In this document: piece by piece, positions 34,247 to 44,230 of the stretch | Layout of the letters: each line of letters starts with the position of its first letter | Numbering within the stretch: the first letter of the stretch is position 1 | Origin: CALCNS01 sp964425745 | GTDB lineage: Bacteria; Bacillota; JAAYKD01 | NCBI GenBank assembly: GCA_964425745.1 | Contig: CAYRNW010000001.1 | Span: 1-64,000 of the forward strand | Direction: 5' to 3' | DNA: 64,000 nt | Translations under genes and position numbers: made by a program | Notes under the pieces: model-generated | Seen by the model: the letters and a program-made list of their open reading frames with translations, nothing else | What the model was told of the DNA's origin: nothing | The model's database searches: none

Positions 34247-36724
34247 ATGGATTTCATATCAAACTTTCTACGCAAACGAAAAGAGAAAATCGAAGAGAGA
34301 GACGAAAAATGTGAGCAGCTGTTAAATGATTTCGATACGGCTATAGTTGAGCTGGATTCGTTTTTTAAGCATAAGGTAGATTATATTGAAGTCGATCAAG
34401 CTCACCGAGTACGCAATAAATGGTCGGATTTGCTGAGGGAAACTACTCCTCAAGAGCTAAATCCTTTAAGAAGGGCACCTCTGTTCCGTGAGTTGATATC
34501 TGGTAGAGACGAGTTTATTTCTAAGCTTGACTCTTTGCCGCAAAGGATTCGAGAGCATAATAATAGAGTGGCTAAAACTCAAATTCAAGCTGCTTACGAT
34601 TTGATCGGAGACGTGGAAGGACGAAGATTGGACCAGCAGCAAATGCTATGCATTGTCAAGAAGGCAACTAATCATTTGGTGATCGCAGGAGCCGGGACTG
34701 GAAAGACTACGACGATTGTAGGGAAGATTAAGTATTTGTTGAAGGCGAATTTGTGTAAACCTGAAGATATATTGGTGTTATCTTTTACAAACGCATCTGC
34801 TGCTGAAATGAAAGAAAGAATCAATAAGGAAACTGGAGAGAATATCGATGCTTCAACTTTTCATAAATTGGGGCTTACGATTATTGCAGAAGTCAATAGA
34901 GTGATGCCGAAGATCTCTCAGTTGTCATTAAGTCGATTTGTGAAGGAAAAGTTAAATGATTATTTGAGGCAACCGAAGTATTTGTACACGTTGGTTTCGT
35001 ATTTACAGAAACACAAGATTGCTATCAAGTCTGAGTTTGAGTTTAGTGATGAAGCAGATTACGAGGAGTATTTGCAGATCAATCCACCGCTTACGATCAA
35101 AAACGAAACCGTGAAGAGCTATGGCGAACTTGAAATTGCTAATTTTTTGAATCAAAATAGCATTGCTTATATCTATGAGCAGCCCTATTCAGTGGATACA
35201 AGAACGAGTGAGTATGCGCAATATCATCCGGATTTCTATCTGCCGGAGTATAATGTTTACATTGAATACTTTGGAGTGAACAGCAGCGGCGAGGTGCCAT
35301 CCTTTTTCAAGGGGGAGCCAGGTAAGAGTGCAACCCGGGTGTATAGGGAAAAAATGGAGTGGAAGAGGGGATTACACAAGGAAAACCAGACAACCTTGAT
35401 TGAGTGTTTTGCATATGAAAAGGCTTCCGATGTTTTGTTAGAGATTTTGGAACGAAATCTAGTGGAGCATGGGGTAGTGTTGAAGCCAAAGACTCCGGAT
35501 GAGCTTTGGAGTGAGATTAAGGCTGCGGAGCCGAGTGTGCTAGATGGTATCATTGAGTTGTTCGTGACCGTAATCAATTTAATCAAAAGCAACGATTACT
35601 TAGTGGACGACTTGCGACGGTTGAATTTGCAGCGAAGTCAGGATGTTCAGGCGAACAGTCAAGTTATAGATTTGGTGGAGCCATTGTTTGAAGAGTATGA
35701 TCGTTACTTGAAAACGAGCGATGAGATTGATTTTAACGATATGATCAACTTGGCAACCCGATATGTGCGTGAAGGTAAGTTTAACCACGGGTATAAGGTC
35801 GTGATCGTCGATGAATATCAGGATATTTCACGTGCGCGTTATTCGCTGCTGAAGGCAATGCGAGATTCGCGGGAGTATAGTCTGTTCTGCGTGGGAGATG
35901 ATTGGCAGAGTATTTACCGATTTGCGGGCAGCGATATTGGCTTTATTCTAAATTTTGAACAGTATTGGGGGCCAACTGAGAAAAGTAAAATTGAAACAAC
36001 ATACCGGTTCACCAAGAAATTGATAGAGGTGAGCGGCGATTTCATCATGCAGAACCCCAAGCAGATTGAGAAGACGATCCGTGGAGAGAAGGATTCTGCA
36101 GGATTTGCGCTGGGTGAGGTAAATGGTTATACTGAAAAAAACTCATTGGACTTTTTAGCATCGCGTTTGGTAGATTTGCCTCAAGGGAGTAGTGTGTTCT
36201 TTATTGGGCGATATGGGTTTGATGTGGATTTGTTTAAGGTGAACGAGCTGTTCGTTTGTAAATATAACAATGTGACGAAGTTTACTGATGTGGTGTTTGC
36301 GAAGCGTAAGGATTTGAAGATGCAGTTCTTGACAGCGCACAGATCAAAAGGGTTACAGGCAGATTATGTGGTGATTGTGAATAACAAGAACACAAAAATG
36401 GGCTTTCCAAGTAGGATGCAGGATGCGTCGATTCTACGATTGCTGCTGGATGATTGTGATGATTACCCTTATGCGGAAGAACGCAGATTGTTTTATGTTG
36501 CGATGACCAGAGCTAAGAAAAAAGCGATAATGCTGACGTTGAAGGAGAAAGAATCGATTTTTGCGAGGGAATTGAAGAGAAAATATGGAAGCGAATTGAA
36601 AAGAGAGGCATTTGAGTGCCCGTTGTGCGGTGGACAAATCGTGAGGAAAACAGGGAAGTATGGGGTTTTTATGGGCTGCTCCAATTACAATATCAATGGT
36701 TGTAGATATGTAAGAAAAGGGTAG
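34247..36724 (+). CDS. UvrD/Rep-family (helicase IV-like) helicase with embedded nuclease-like segment and C-terminal zinc finger
   Basis: An 825-residue superfamily 1 helicase. A helical N-terminus (1-130) precedes Walker A VIAGAGTGKTTT near 145 and SFTNASAAEM motif Ia. Between them and motif II (VVIVDEYQDIS near 518) lies an inserted segment, residues about 285-400, with YHPDFYLPEYNVYIEYFG, which resembles the PD-(D/E)XK-like insert of helicase IV proteins. Motifs V and VI are near 700 (LTAHRSKGLQADYVV) and 745 (RRLFYVAMTRAKK). The last 40 residues form a C4 zinc finger of topoisomerase type (CPLCGG..GVFMGCSNY..GC). Role probably DNA repair or recombination. ATG follows TGGGGGTACTA. Confidence 0.88.
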   Translation: MDFISNFLRKRKEKIEERDEKCEQLLNDFDTAIVELDSFFKHKVDYIEVDQAHRVRNKWSDLLRETTPQELNPLRRAPLFRELISGRDEFISKLDSLPQRIREHNNRVAKTQIQAAYDLIGDVEGRRLDQQQMLCIVKKATNHLVIAGAGTGKTTTIVGKIKYLLKANLCKPEDILVLSFTNASAAEMKERINKETGENIDASTFHKLGLTIIAEVNRVMPKISQLSLSRFVKEKLNDYLRQPKYLYTLVSYLQKHKIAIKSEFEFSDEADYEEYLQINPPLTIKNETVKSYGELEIANFLNQNSIAYIYEQPYSVDTRTSEYAQYHPDFYLPEYNVYIEYFGVNSSGEVPSFFKGEPGKSATRVYREKMEWKRGLHKENQTTLIECFAYEKASDVLLEILERNLVEHGVVLKPKTPDELWSEIKAAEPSVLDGIIELFVTVINLIKSNDYLVDDLRRLNLQRSQDVQANSQVIDLVEPLFEEYDRYLKTSDEIDFNDMINLATRYVREGKFNHGYKVVIVDEYQDISRARYSLLKAMRDSREYSLFCVGDDWQSIYRFAGSDIGFILNFEQYWGPTEKSKIETTYRFTKKLIEVSGDFIMQNPKQIEKTIRGEKDSAGFALGEVNGYTEKNSLDFLASRLVDLPQGSSVFFIGRYGFDVDLFKVNELFVCKYNNVTKFTDVVFAKRKDLKMQFLTAHRSKGLQADYVVIVNNKNTKMGFPSRMQDASILRLLLDDCDDYPYAEERRLFYVAMTRAKKKAIMLTLKEKESIFARELKRKYGSELKREAFECPLCGGQIVRKTGKYGVFMGCSNYNINGCRYVRKG

Positions 36725-36746
36725 AGGAGTTTTTATTCGTTGGTGA

Positions 36747-36778
36747 TTTACAGGGTGGGGACTGTCCCCACCCTGTAA
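36747..36778. repeat. Short palindromic REP
   Basis: Perfect TTTACAGGGTGGGGAC / GTCCCCACCCTGTAA palindrome between the helicase and nucleotidyltransferase genes. Confidence 0.85.
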
Positions 36779-36811
36779 GTAATGCCTGCATCAGAAAAGG
36801 AGGCGACTGAT

Positions 36812-37456
36812 TTGACTATGAACGAAACGATCACGATCATGGTGGATGAGATCGGCGCGGTGTTAAATGCAACGCCTACCGTCTATCTGTTTGGCTCGGT
36901 TGCTCTTGGGGATTTTCGGTTGGGTTGGAGCGATATCGACATTCTCGTCCTTACAAAAAAAGAAATGACGGAGCAGCAGGCCGAACGGCTTTTGTTGCTT
37001 CGTCAAGTTTTAGTTGAGCGGTATGAGGGAACTGCTCTGTTTCGTTCGTTTGAGGGAGCGATTTTGTCGGTAGATGCGTTTCTGCGGGAAAAATTTGAGC
37101 GTGTCGTCTATTGGGGAACCAGCGGTCAGAAGATTACCGATAGCTACAAGCTCGACAGTTTCAGCTTGGCAGAGATTCTTGACTGTGGGATCTTACTGTG
37201 TGGAGAAGATTTACGCGGCGAAATGCGGTATCCGTTGTATGAGCAGATGCGTGAGGAGATCATAAGGCATGTGCAATCGGCGAGGGTGCATGGGGATTCG
37301 GTGGGTTGGTTGCTCGATATTGCGCGCGGGATATATACGATTCGCACAGGCAAGGTGATATCGAAGACGGCAGCAGGAGAGTGGGCTTTACAGGAAGGCT
37401 TGTGCCCGATGAGGATGCAATGCAAAAAGCAGTTGAGATACGTAAAGAGCCGTTGA
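36812..37456 (+). pseudogene. Nucleotidyltransferase-domain protein, C-terminus frameshifted
   Basis: The frame encodes a nucleotidyltransferase with VYLFGSVALGDFRLGWSDID, where the GS and D-x-D residues are intact, like aminoglycoside adenylyltransferases. TTG 36812 is seven bases from AAAGGAGG. Near 37400 coding sense moves to the other frame: bases about 37404-37523 read PDEDAMQKAVEIRKEPLKFE and continue in a helical run to VLERQ, which fits a natural C-terminus, while the annotated frame ends with an unrelated cysteine- and arginine-rich tail. The gene is therefore probably frameshifted, and its true end runs into a palindromic repeat at 37529. Confidence 0.6.
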
Positions 37457-37528
37457 AGTTTGAAAAGATAGAGTTGGCGGTAGACAATGCGGTAATCCAG
37501 CGCTTTGCCGATGTGTTGGAGAGACAAA

Positions 37529-37587
37529 ATTTCAAGGTGGGGACTGTGCACGCATTCGCAACAAATGCGTTTACCCCACCTTGAAAT
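37529..37587. repeat. Long-form palindromic REP at the end of the nucleotidyltransferase gene
   Basis: TTTCAAGGTGGGGAC and CCCCACCTTGAAA arms enclose GCATTCGCAACAAATGCG. The reading frame of the shifted C-terminus enters it, so the repeat probably replaced the end of the gene. Confidence 0.85.
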
Positions 37588-37595
37588 AATATAGT

Positions 37596-38150
37596 TTATT
37601 TACTATTTCCGTTCTTTGTATTCACGTAGAAGTTTTCGGGGTATTTGTCGCCCGGATTTACGTTGGCCTGATACTCAACATCGATGTCGAGCAATTCGGT
37701 TACAAAGGCGCACATTACTCCTTTTACTCGAGTACCTTCTTCTAAATGTCCACCGAAGGTGGCAGTATCCCACGCTCCTCCAGAAACAAAGTGCATGGCG
37801 ACAAAGGTTTCTTCGCTGCCATCTTTTTTGGGTCGTTGGCTGATCATGCCACTTATGGAACAGAGCATACTCAAATTTGCGTTGACCGCAGTAATTTCCA
37901 TATGCCAATCTTCCGGATCTTGTGGGTTTGGCACCCATTTGTCATAATGGGTAGGCTGGAAGGCACCCATGAAGCTTGCGTGAACTTTCCCAAAACGAAT
38001 CTGGTTATCGATTGCGAATTCACGGATGGCCAAAACGGGGTCGGCACCGGTGGTCAATCTCAAGATGAACTCTCTTCCTCGTCTTGTTTCGCAAAAGTGA
38101 TACTCGTTGGGTTTTTGTGCCGGAAGTTCCCATTGGTGTTGTTCTTTCAT
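37596..38150 (-). CDS. DUF296/PPC-domain protein
   Basis: A 184-residue protein with a PPC (plants and prokaryotes conserved, DUF296) domain: RRGREFILRLTTGADPVLAI near 24, GKVHASFMGAFQP near 55 and the GGHLEEGTRVKGV stretch near 135. The GGH glycine-histidine cluster is the presumed metal or ligand site. These proteins form trimers; their function in bacteria is unknown, though some occur with DNA-binding domains, absent here. ATG 38150 has an AAGGGGATGAT leader; the longer frame to 38213 has no site. Confidence 0.8.
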   Translation of the reverse strand: MKEQHQWELPAQKPNEYHFCETRRGREFILRLTTGADPVLAIREFAIDNQIRFGKVHASFMGAFQPTHYDKWVPNPQDPEDWHMEITAVNANLSMLCSISGMISQRPKKDGSEETFVAMHFVSGGAWDTATFGGHLEEGTRVKGVMCAFVTELLDIDVEYQANVNPGDKYPENFYVNTKNGNSK

Positions 38151-38340
38151 AATATCATCCCCTTCACCAAGAAATTCTATAAGAACTTGTGAATCCTTTA
38201 ACATTGAGAACATTTTTGTTTCATTGAAAAGGAATTAAGAAACAGTTCCTCGAAAATAAATAAATACAAACTTTATGCTTATTGGCCATATAGTGCCTTA
38301 TAAATAATGACCGAAACTATTTTCGAAAAGGAGTGTGGTT

Positions 38341-41031
38341 ATGGAAACACAATTGTTTTACGAGCAGTTGCTTCGAGACCAGCCAGAGTATGTTCAACAA
38401 CTGGTTAAAGGTTTTTTCCATAATAATTTGGTTGGGTTAGCCCTTACGTTGCCTTCTGGCACCTTACTAGCCAATAATGCTCTTTGCCGAATTTTAGGGT
38501 ATACTGTGGAAGAACTCGTTCAATATCCTTGGAGTCATTTTATTGCCGAAGAGGATAAAGAAATGGCACAGCATATATTCGAAAAACTAATTCGCGGTGA
38601 ACAAGCCGAAATCCAAAGCAATTTACATTTAGTGCGCAAAGATGGTCAAAGGATTTGGGTTGAATTTTTTGCTACTGCGCATCGTCAGTCAGAGAACGAA
38701 TCTGGCCAAATTATGGTTTCTATCATCGACAACACAGAGAAGCAGCAAAAAGAATTAGAACTCGAACGCTTTAGGAATTTGGTACAAACCTTCATGGACG
38801 CCAGCAGTGATCGTATCTTTATTAAAGACGATCAGTTTCGCTTTGTCCTGGTGAATCAAGCTGTGACTCAAGCGAGAGGCTTACAAAAAAGTGATTACTT
38901 GAATCATACGGATTTTGATATCATGGCGAAAGAAGAGGCTGAGAACCGACGGCGCAACGACATTGAGGTTCTAAAGCAAAATCGTCTCATAATCTGGGAA
39001 GAACCGGCGGGAGATCGGATTATTGAAACTCGAAAATTCCCTGTTATTCTGGAAACCGGAAAAACAGGAGTCGGCGGATTTGCGCGAGACATCACCGAAG
39101 ATGCGAAACGACGAGAGAGATTAGAGAAAATTTCGGAAACGAATCGCATTATTAATCGTTGTATGACCGATGAATTCCATACAGTGGAAGAACAACTCGC
39201 GTACGCCATCGAAGAAGCCAAGCGTTTAACCGGTAGTCAGTTTGCTCTTGTTTTCTCTTATAATGAGGCAAAAGAGGAACTGCAACTTCAGCAATACAGC
39301 GACAAAGACCTCATAAATTGTAGTTTGGACGTAAGGAGCTCCTGCTTGTCGCTGAATGAAACGGGTTTCTTGGGGGAGGCCATTCGCCAAAGGCAGCCCG
39401 TTCTTGTATCGGATTTCGCTGGTAGTTCTTTTGCGAAAGGGTTACCACAATGGAATAGTTCCATTACGAATTGTATGTCGGTGCCTTTGTTTGAACGACA
39501 AAAAATAGTGGCTGTTATTGGGCTACTCAACAAGACAGATGCCTACACCGAAGCCGACATCTCGGTAATCCAAGCGCTCATGAACGGGGTATGGATTGCC
39601 ATACAAAAGAAAACCAAGGAAAAAGAAACCGAGGCCTTATTAGCACGCTTAGAAGCCATGTTTAATCGTCATGGTGCAGTGATGTATTTGGTCGAAGCGG
39701 AAACCGGACGTTTTGTCGATGTCAACCCTGCCTGCTTAGCGTTTTACGGATATTCGTATGAAGAAATCTTGAAATTACACATTTATGACGTCAATGTTCA
39801 AGGAAAGTCCATGTCGGATGAGCTCCGTCAATACACGCGCGAGCACACGCAAGGACGCTTCATGACCAAACATCGATTGAAAAATGGCGAGTTGCGCATG
39901 GTCGACCTATTCAGTTGCAGCATGGTTCAGGAAGGGAAAGAGTTGCTCTTTACAATTTTGTTCGATGTAACCGAGCAGGAGGCGGCCAATCAGCAGGTGC
40001 ATTATTTAGCATATCACGATCATTTGACCGGGTTATACAACCGACGCTTTTTTGAAGAGACGTATGCCAATATGATGGCGAGTGGCAACCAGTATCCGAT
40101 TGGCATCCTCATGGGGGACATCAACGGTTTGAAAATGTATAATGATACCTATGGTCATTTAAAAGGTGACGAGGCGATTTGCAATTTAATTAATCGCTTG
40201 AAAGAGCATTTGGGACCACGTCATTTGTTATCGCGCATTGGGGGAGACGAATTTGCCATCATTGTGCCAAAAGCGTTGGACAACGAAGTGCGCTCCTTAG
40301 TCTATCATTTGGAAGAAGTATTGGACGCGGACAACGAGAGCCAACCCCCCAGTGACTTAGGAATTTCCTTTGGGTATAGCATTCAACAACATCCACAAGA
40401 TCCACTTGATCGTTTGTTTAAAGAGGCTGAAGCCTTTATGTATCATCGTAAATACTTTAGTAGCCGTAGTTTCCGTACCAGAGCCATTCAGGCGATTATG
40501 GAAACACTGTTTTCTAAGAGTGATCGGGAGAGGAAACATTCAGAACGCGTCAGTTATCTAAGTGAATGTATTGCCAAGGCGATGAACTTAGAGAAAGAAG
40601 TCGTCGAAAAAATCAGAGTAGCCGGGTTGCTGCATGATATTGGTAAGATTGGCATCGACGAGAACCTGCTCAATAAGCCCGATAAACTGAGTCGCGAAGA
40701 ATGGGAGCTCATGAAGTTGCACAGTTCCAAGGGCGCGAATATCTTAAGCAACACCATGGAATTTCACGAGATGGCGCATTGGATTATTGCTCACCATGAG
40801 CGTGTCGATGGCCAAGGGTATCCGAATCACCTTTCGGAAGAGCAAATTCCATTGGCTTCCAGAATTATTGCCGTTGCCGATGCGTATGAAGCCATGACTA
40901 CAGCCAAACCTTATCGGGAAGCTCTGACCGAGCAAGAAGCGATTGAGGAGCTCCGAAAAGGAGCCGGGACACATTGGGACACCACGATTGTGAATGTCTT
41001 CATTGAGCAAGTGATTGATTTACTGCATTGA
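38341..41031 (+). CDS. PAS/GAF/GGDEF/HD-GYP cyclic-di-GMP signalling protein
   Basis: An 896-residue cytoplasmic sensor. Domains in order: PAS (about 20-135), PAS (145-260), GAF (275-425), PAS (430-555), GGDEF (565-715, RIGGDEFAI intact, so cyclic-di-GMP synthesis possible) and HD-GYP (725-896, LLHDIGKIGI and HHERVDGQGYP), which would hydrolyse cyclic-di-GMP. No transmembrane segment is seen, so it senses internal signals. Such GGDEF/HD-GYP fusions may be dominated by one activity. ATG 41-class start at 38341 follows AAAGGAGTG; GTG 38335 is too near to that site. A terminator follows at 41083. Confidence 0.92.
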   Translation: METQLFYEQLLRDQPEYVQQLVKGFFHNNLVGLALTLPSGTLLANNALCRILGYTVEELVQYPWSHFIAEEDKEMAQHIFEKLIRGEQAEIQSNLHLVRKDGQRIWVEFFATAHRQSENESGQIMVSIIDNTEKQQKELELERFRNLVQTFMDASSDRIFIKDDQFRFVLVNQAVTQARGLQKSDYLNHTDFDIMAKEEAENRRRNDIEVLKQNRLIIWEEPAGDRIIETRKFPVILETGKTGVGGFARDITEDAKRRERLEKISETNRIINRCMTDEFHTVEEQLAYAIEEAKRLTGSQFALVFSYNEAKEELQLQQYSDKDLINCSLDVRSSCLSLNETGFLGEAIRQRQPVLVSDFAGSSFAKGLPQWNSSITNCMSVPLFERQKIVAVIGLLNKTDAYTEADISVIQALMNGVWIAIQKKTKEKETEALLARLEAMFNRHGAVMYLVEAETGRFVDVNPACLAFYGYSYEEILKLHIYDVNVQGKSMSDELRQYTREHTQGRFMTKHRLKNGELRMVDLFSCSMVQEGKELLFTILFDVTEQEAANQQVHYLAYHDHLTGLYNRRFFEETYANMMASGNQYPIGILMGDINGLKMYNDTYGHLKGDEAICNLINRLKEHLGPRHLLSRIGGDEFAIIVPKALDNEVRSLVYHLEEVLDADNESQPPSDLGISFGYSIQQHPQDPLDRLFKEAEAFMYHRKYFSSRSFRTRAIQAIMETLFSKSDRERKHSERVSYLSECIAKAMNLEKEVVEKIRVAGLLHDIGKIGIDENLLNKPDKLSREEWELMKLHSSKGANILSNTMEFHEMAHWIIAHHERVDGQGYPNHLSEEQIPLASRIIAVADAYEAMTTAKPYREALTEQEAIEELRKGAGTHWDTTIVNVFIEQVIDLLH

Positions 41032-41082
41032 GACGATTATTGGAGTATGGCTGAACGTTGATAACGGATAATAGAACAAAGC

Positions 41083-41118
41083 AAAAGAGATGGTGAAAAC
41101 CCATCTCTTTAAAATTTT
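41083..41118 (+). terminator. Terminator after the GGDEF/HD-GYP gene
   Basis: AAAAGAGATGG pairs with CCATCTCTTT around a seven-base loop; the tail AAAATTTT is short. Confidence 0.6.
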
Positions 41119-41183
41119 AAGGTGGGGTCTGACCCCTAGTGCGAAATAATTCAACCAAGGGGTCTGACCCCTAGTGCGAAATC
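41113..41183. repeat. Two GGGGTCTGACCCC-type repeats
   Basis: Two units in direct order, both ending CTAGTGCGAAAT. The left arm of the first unit is TTTTAAGGT, that is, of the other class, again a hybrid unit. Confidence 0.8.
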
Positions 41184-41234
41184 GGGAACATTGTTATGGG
41201 GGAGTTCGTCATAATGGGTAAGGAGTTGATTTTT

Positions 41235-43532
41235 ATGAAGAAGTTTAGCCTGATTTTAATCATGGTAACACTAGCTCTTTCTTTAAACTTGTTTACAGGA
41301 GCGATGGCAGTGGACGATGCGCGCCCCACCCATCTGTTTTTCCACACCGGCAGCCCTCTTCTTTTGGAAGGGGATCAGATTTCGTCTCTCGACCCGCTTA
41401 ACCCTGATGTTGCAGCGACGGTGATCAATAGCCGTACTGTGCTGCCATTGCGCGCGTTTGCGGAGCATTTTGGCGCGGTTGTCTCCTATGACGCTGTAAA
41501 TCGCGTGGCAATCATCGAGCATGGCGGCTCACGGTATCTGTTCCCGATTGACAAACAAAGTTACAGTGTCGACACCAAGGGTGCAATTCGCGAGTTTACC
41601 ATGGACACGAGTTCAACGATTTTGAACAGCCGCACCATGGTTCCGTTGCGGGTGTTGGCTGAAGATGTGTTTCAAAAGAGCGTTTCTTATTTCAACCGTG
41701 TGATTGCGGTGGGCGAAACTCCAATTGACCTAGCTTCGAACGGCACCTTGATGAAAGAAGTGCAGAGCAAGATTGGGGTCGCTTTAAAAGCGCAGAATTT
41801 TGCAGAAGTTCAAGCTTCGGTGACGGGTTCTTATAACTATTTTTCCATGCGCGATGATATGCTCAAAGTGGATGGAATGCCGATACCGACACCGGCACCG
41901 CAAGAAGGTGCTCCGGTTGCTGAAGCAGGGGATTCATCGGAGAGCACTTCGGATGATTATTCTACTACCAATACGCAGGTAGAAGGCATTGATGAAGCGG
42001 ATTTGGTAAAAACCGATGGCAAGTATCTTTATATTGTAGCACAAAACGCAGTACGAATTGTATCGGTGAATCAGGGGATCTTGACGGAACTAACTACGCT
42101 GCGCATTGACGAACAGAAGAGTGTGCAAGAGATTTTCGTCGATGGTGACCGTTTAGTGGTCATTGGTTCGCGTAACATTTACGACAATTGGGTGGGTGTG
42201 GATAAGCCCATGCTGGTCGAACCGGAAGCTGAAATAGCTCCCGATGAAAAGATGATGATGCCACCTTATAGGCCGATGCAGAGCTTCACGTTTGTTGATG
42301 TTTACGACATCACCGATGTGCAAGCACCGAGTTTGATCAAGAGCCACGAAATGGAAGGTGCTTATTCGACCAGCAGGAAGAATGGCGATATCGTTTATCT
42401 GGTATCGAACACGCAAATCTATGGTGAGATTTATGTACCTACAGTGCGAGATACGGCAACCGGATTTGCTGCGAAAGCTGTAGAATTATCCGATGTCATG
42501 CTGATGCCGCGCTATCCGTCACAGGGTTTTGTGGGTGTTTCGGCGATTGATATCCGTAACGACGATAAGGCAGAGGTGGAAGTGATAGCCGCTTCCGGTG
42601 CAGTGACTTACATGAACGACCATGCACTCTATATTGCGGCAACTGATTATAATGGTAAAACTGCGATTACCAAGTTTTCGGTGAGTGGCCTGCAGGTGGG
42701 TTATGCCGGTTCCGGTGAAATTCCAGGGTATTTGATCAATCAATTTGCCATGGATGAGTATGAAGGCCATCTGCGAGTGGCTGTGACCAACTGGGGGAGC
42801 GACAATAGCTTATACGTGCTCGACTCCTCGTTGAACATAGTGGGTTCGGTAACGGGACTTGCCAAAGGTGAAAACATTTATTCGGTTCGATTTGTTGGTG
42901 CAAAGGGCTACATTGTCACGTTCCGCACGGTGGATCCATTGTTCGTCTTTGATCTGTCAGATCCGACAAACCCAGTTGTGACCGGTGAGTTGAAGATACC
43001 CGGTTTCAGCAATTATCTGCATCCGGTGAGTGAGACTCATTTGTTGGGTATCGGCATGGATGTTGTAGAGATTTATCAGAAGGATCAATTTGGAAAAGAA
43101 GTTGTGATTGGGACCAAGACTAATGGAATCAAGGTTTCGTTGTTCGATGTATCCGATATGGGCAAGCCGGTTGAAGTATCAAAGTATCTGCTCGGCAATG
43201 CCGGTAGTTATGCGGAAGCGTTGAATAATCATAAGGCCATAATGTTTGATCCTTCGAACAGCCAATTTGGCTTCGACGCCTATTTGACAGCGGATCCGGT
43301 TACTTATACACAGGAGCAGGGTGCTGTCATCATGAGTTATGCAAATAACGAGTTGGCCTTGAAGAGTTTCTTAGTTTCCAAGCAACCCCAGATCTACGGA
43401 ACGGATGTTCCAAGCGTCAGCCGAGTTGTTTATGTTGGTGATGTGTTGTATTACATCCAGGGAAGTAAGATTACTTCCTATGACTACGCAAACTTCAAAG
43501 AAATTGATTCTCTGCTACTTTTACCGCGATAG
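41235..43532 (+). CDS. Secreted beta-propeller protein with copper-amine-oxidase-type N-terminal domain
   Basis: A 765-residue exported protein. Signal peptide MKKFSLILIMVTLALSLNLF ends near GAMA. Residues about 30-170 hold two stalk-type units with the NSRTVLPLRAFAEHFG and NSRTMVPLRVLAE motifs of the copper amine oxidase N-terminal domain, which acts as a surface-attachment module. From about 235 (TNTQVEGIDEADLVKTDG) to the end is a PF09826-type beta-propeller. Function unknown; likely cell surface. ATG 41235 follows AAGGAGTTG. A strong terminator follows. Confidence 0.85.
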   Translation: MKKFSLILIMVTLALSLNLFTGAMAVDDARPTHLFFHTGSPLLLEGDQISSLDPLNPDVAATVINSRTVLPLRAFAEHFGAVVSYDAVNRVAIIEHGGSRYLFPIDKQSYSVDTKGAIREFTMDTSSTILNSRTMVPLRVLAEDVFQKSVSYFNRVIAVGETPIDLASNGTLMKEVQSKIGVALKAQNFAEVQASVTGSYNYFSMRDDMLKVDGMPIPTPAPQEGAPVAEAGDSSESTSDDYSTTNTQVEGIDEADLVKTDGKYLYIVAQNAVRIVSVNQGILTELTTLRIDEQKSVQEIFVDGDRLVVIGSRNIYDNWVGVDKPMLVEPEAEIAPDEKMMMPPYRPMQSFTFVDVYDITDVQAPSLIKSHEMEGAYSTSRKNGDIVYLVSNTQIYGEIYVPTVRDTATGFAAKAVELSDVMLMPRYPSQGFVGVSAIDIRNDDKAEVEVIAASGAVTYMNDHALYIAATDYNGKTAITKFSVSGLQVGYAGSGEIPGYLINQFAMDEYEGHLRVAVTNWGSDNSLYVLDSSLNIVGSVTGLAKGENIYSVRFVGAKGYIVTFRTVDPLFVFDLSDPTNPVVTGELKIPGFSNYLHPVSETHLLGIGMDVVEIYQKDQFGKEVVIGTKTNGIKVSLFDVSDMGKPVEVSKYLLGNAGSYAEALNNHKAIMFDPSNSQFGFDAYLTADPVTYTQEQGAVIMSYANNELALKSFLVSKQPQIYGTDVPSVSRVVYVGDVLYYIQGSKITSYDYANFKEIDSLLLLPR

Positions 43533-43538
43533 GTACGT

Positions 43539-43575
43539 AAAAAAGCCCTGTTCCGTCATGGAGCAGGGCTTTTTT
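43539..43575 (+). terminator. Bidirectional terminator
   Basis: AAAAAAGCCCTGtTCC pairs with GGAgCAGGGCTTTTTT. It lies between convergent genes and has A and T tracts on both sides. Confidence 0.85.
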
Positions 43576-43605
43576 CAAGGTAGGGACAGTCCCCACCTTG
43601 AAATT
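43572..43605. repeat. Short palindromic REP
   Basis: TTTTCAAGGTAGGGACAGTC with CCCACCTTGAAAT, sharing its first T bases with the terminator. Confidence 0.8.
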
Positions 43606-44157
43606 TTAGGTGTGGAGGTTACTGTTTGCGACGGCGGGGTGAGGCTCTTGCACGGTGTGAGTTCGCTCTTCTTCAATTTTTTTTAATTGCAGGTAGAGGT
43701 CGTTATAATCATAATCGAGGTCTGAAGTGAACGCAAAAAATTGCTGTAGGGCATTGTTGCTGCTATGAATCCGATAAATCATGATGCCGAGAGCTAAAAA
43801 GGCAGCTACCAGAAGTTCACTTGGCAATACAATTACGGTTGAGCGAAACAAGTATAGGGCTAGGCTGATGGTCATTAGTGCAAATAAGCCAAAAACGCCG
43901 AAAAAATGATAGTTGTTTTTGACCGGAACTTCATTTCTCCATTTGCGATGCTTATCATGGACAAATTGAAATTTGGGTTTTGAGACAAAAACAAGTGGAA
44001 GTACAGGCCAAACTCCGTAAAAAAGCAAATTCTTAAGTTTCAGCAGCCCCACGGACCAATCTGCTGTGCTGAGTAGTCCATTTGCCTGAACAAAATATAA
44101 AACGGTTGGTATAACGACCCAACAAATAATGAGAAGTGTGTTTTTTACTTTGATCAT
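43606..44157 (-). CDS. Four-helix membrane protein of unknown function, under SigI-like promoter
   Basis: A 183-residue protein with predicted transmembrane helices near 7-25, 38-58, 88-106 and 112-130, then a charged C-terminal tail (LYLQLKKIEEERTH). No family recognised. ATG 44157 follows AGGGGATTATT. Its promoter is one of the four CGACCCC-N20-CGTA elements in this window, about 75 bases upstream, so it is likely controlled with the RsgI-like genes. Confidence 0.65.
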   Translation of the reverse strand: MIKVKNTLLIICWVVIPTVLYFVQANGLLSTADWSVGLLKLKNLLFYGVWPVLPLVFVSKPKFQFVHDKHRKWRNEVPVKNNYHFFGVFGLFALMTISLALYLFRSTVIVLPSELLVAAFLALGIMIYRIHSSNNALQQFFAFTSDLDYDYNDLYLQLKKIEEERTHTVQEPHPAVANSNLHT

Positions 44158-44230
44158 AATAATCCCCTTATCGCCATAAATTTTGAAGGGCAGGTTTTTG
44201 GTGCGATGCAGCCTTCAAGAACTTCTATAA

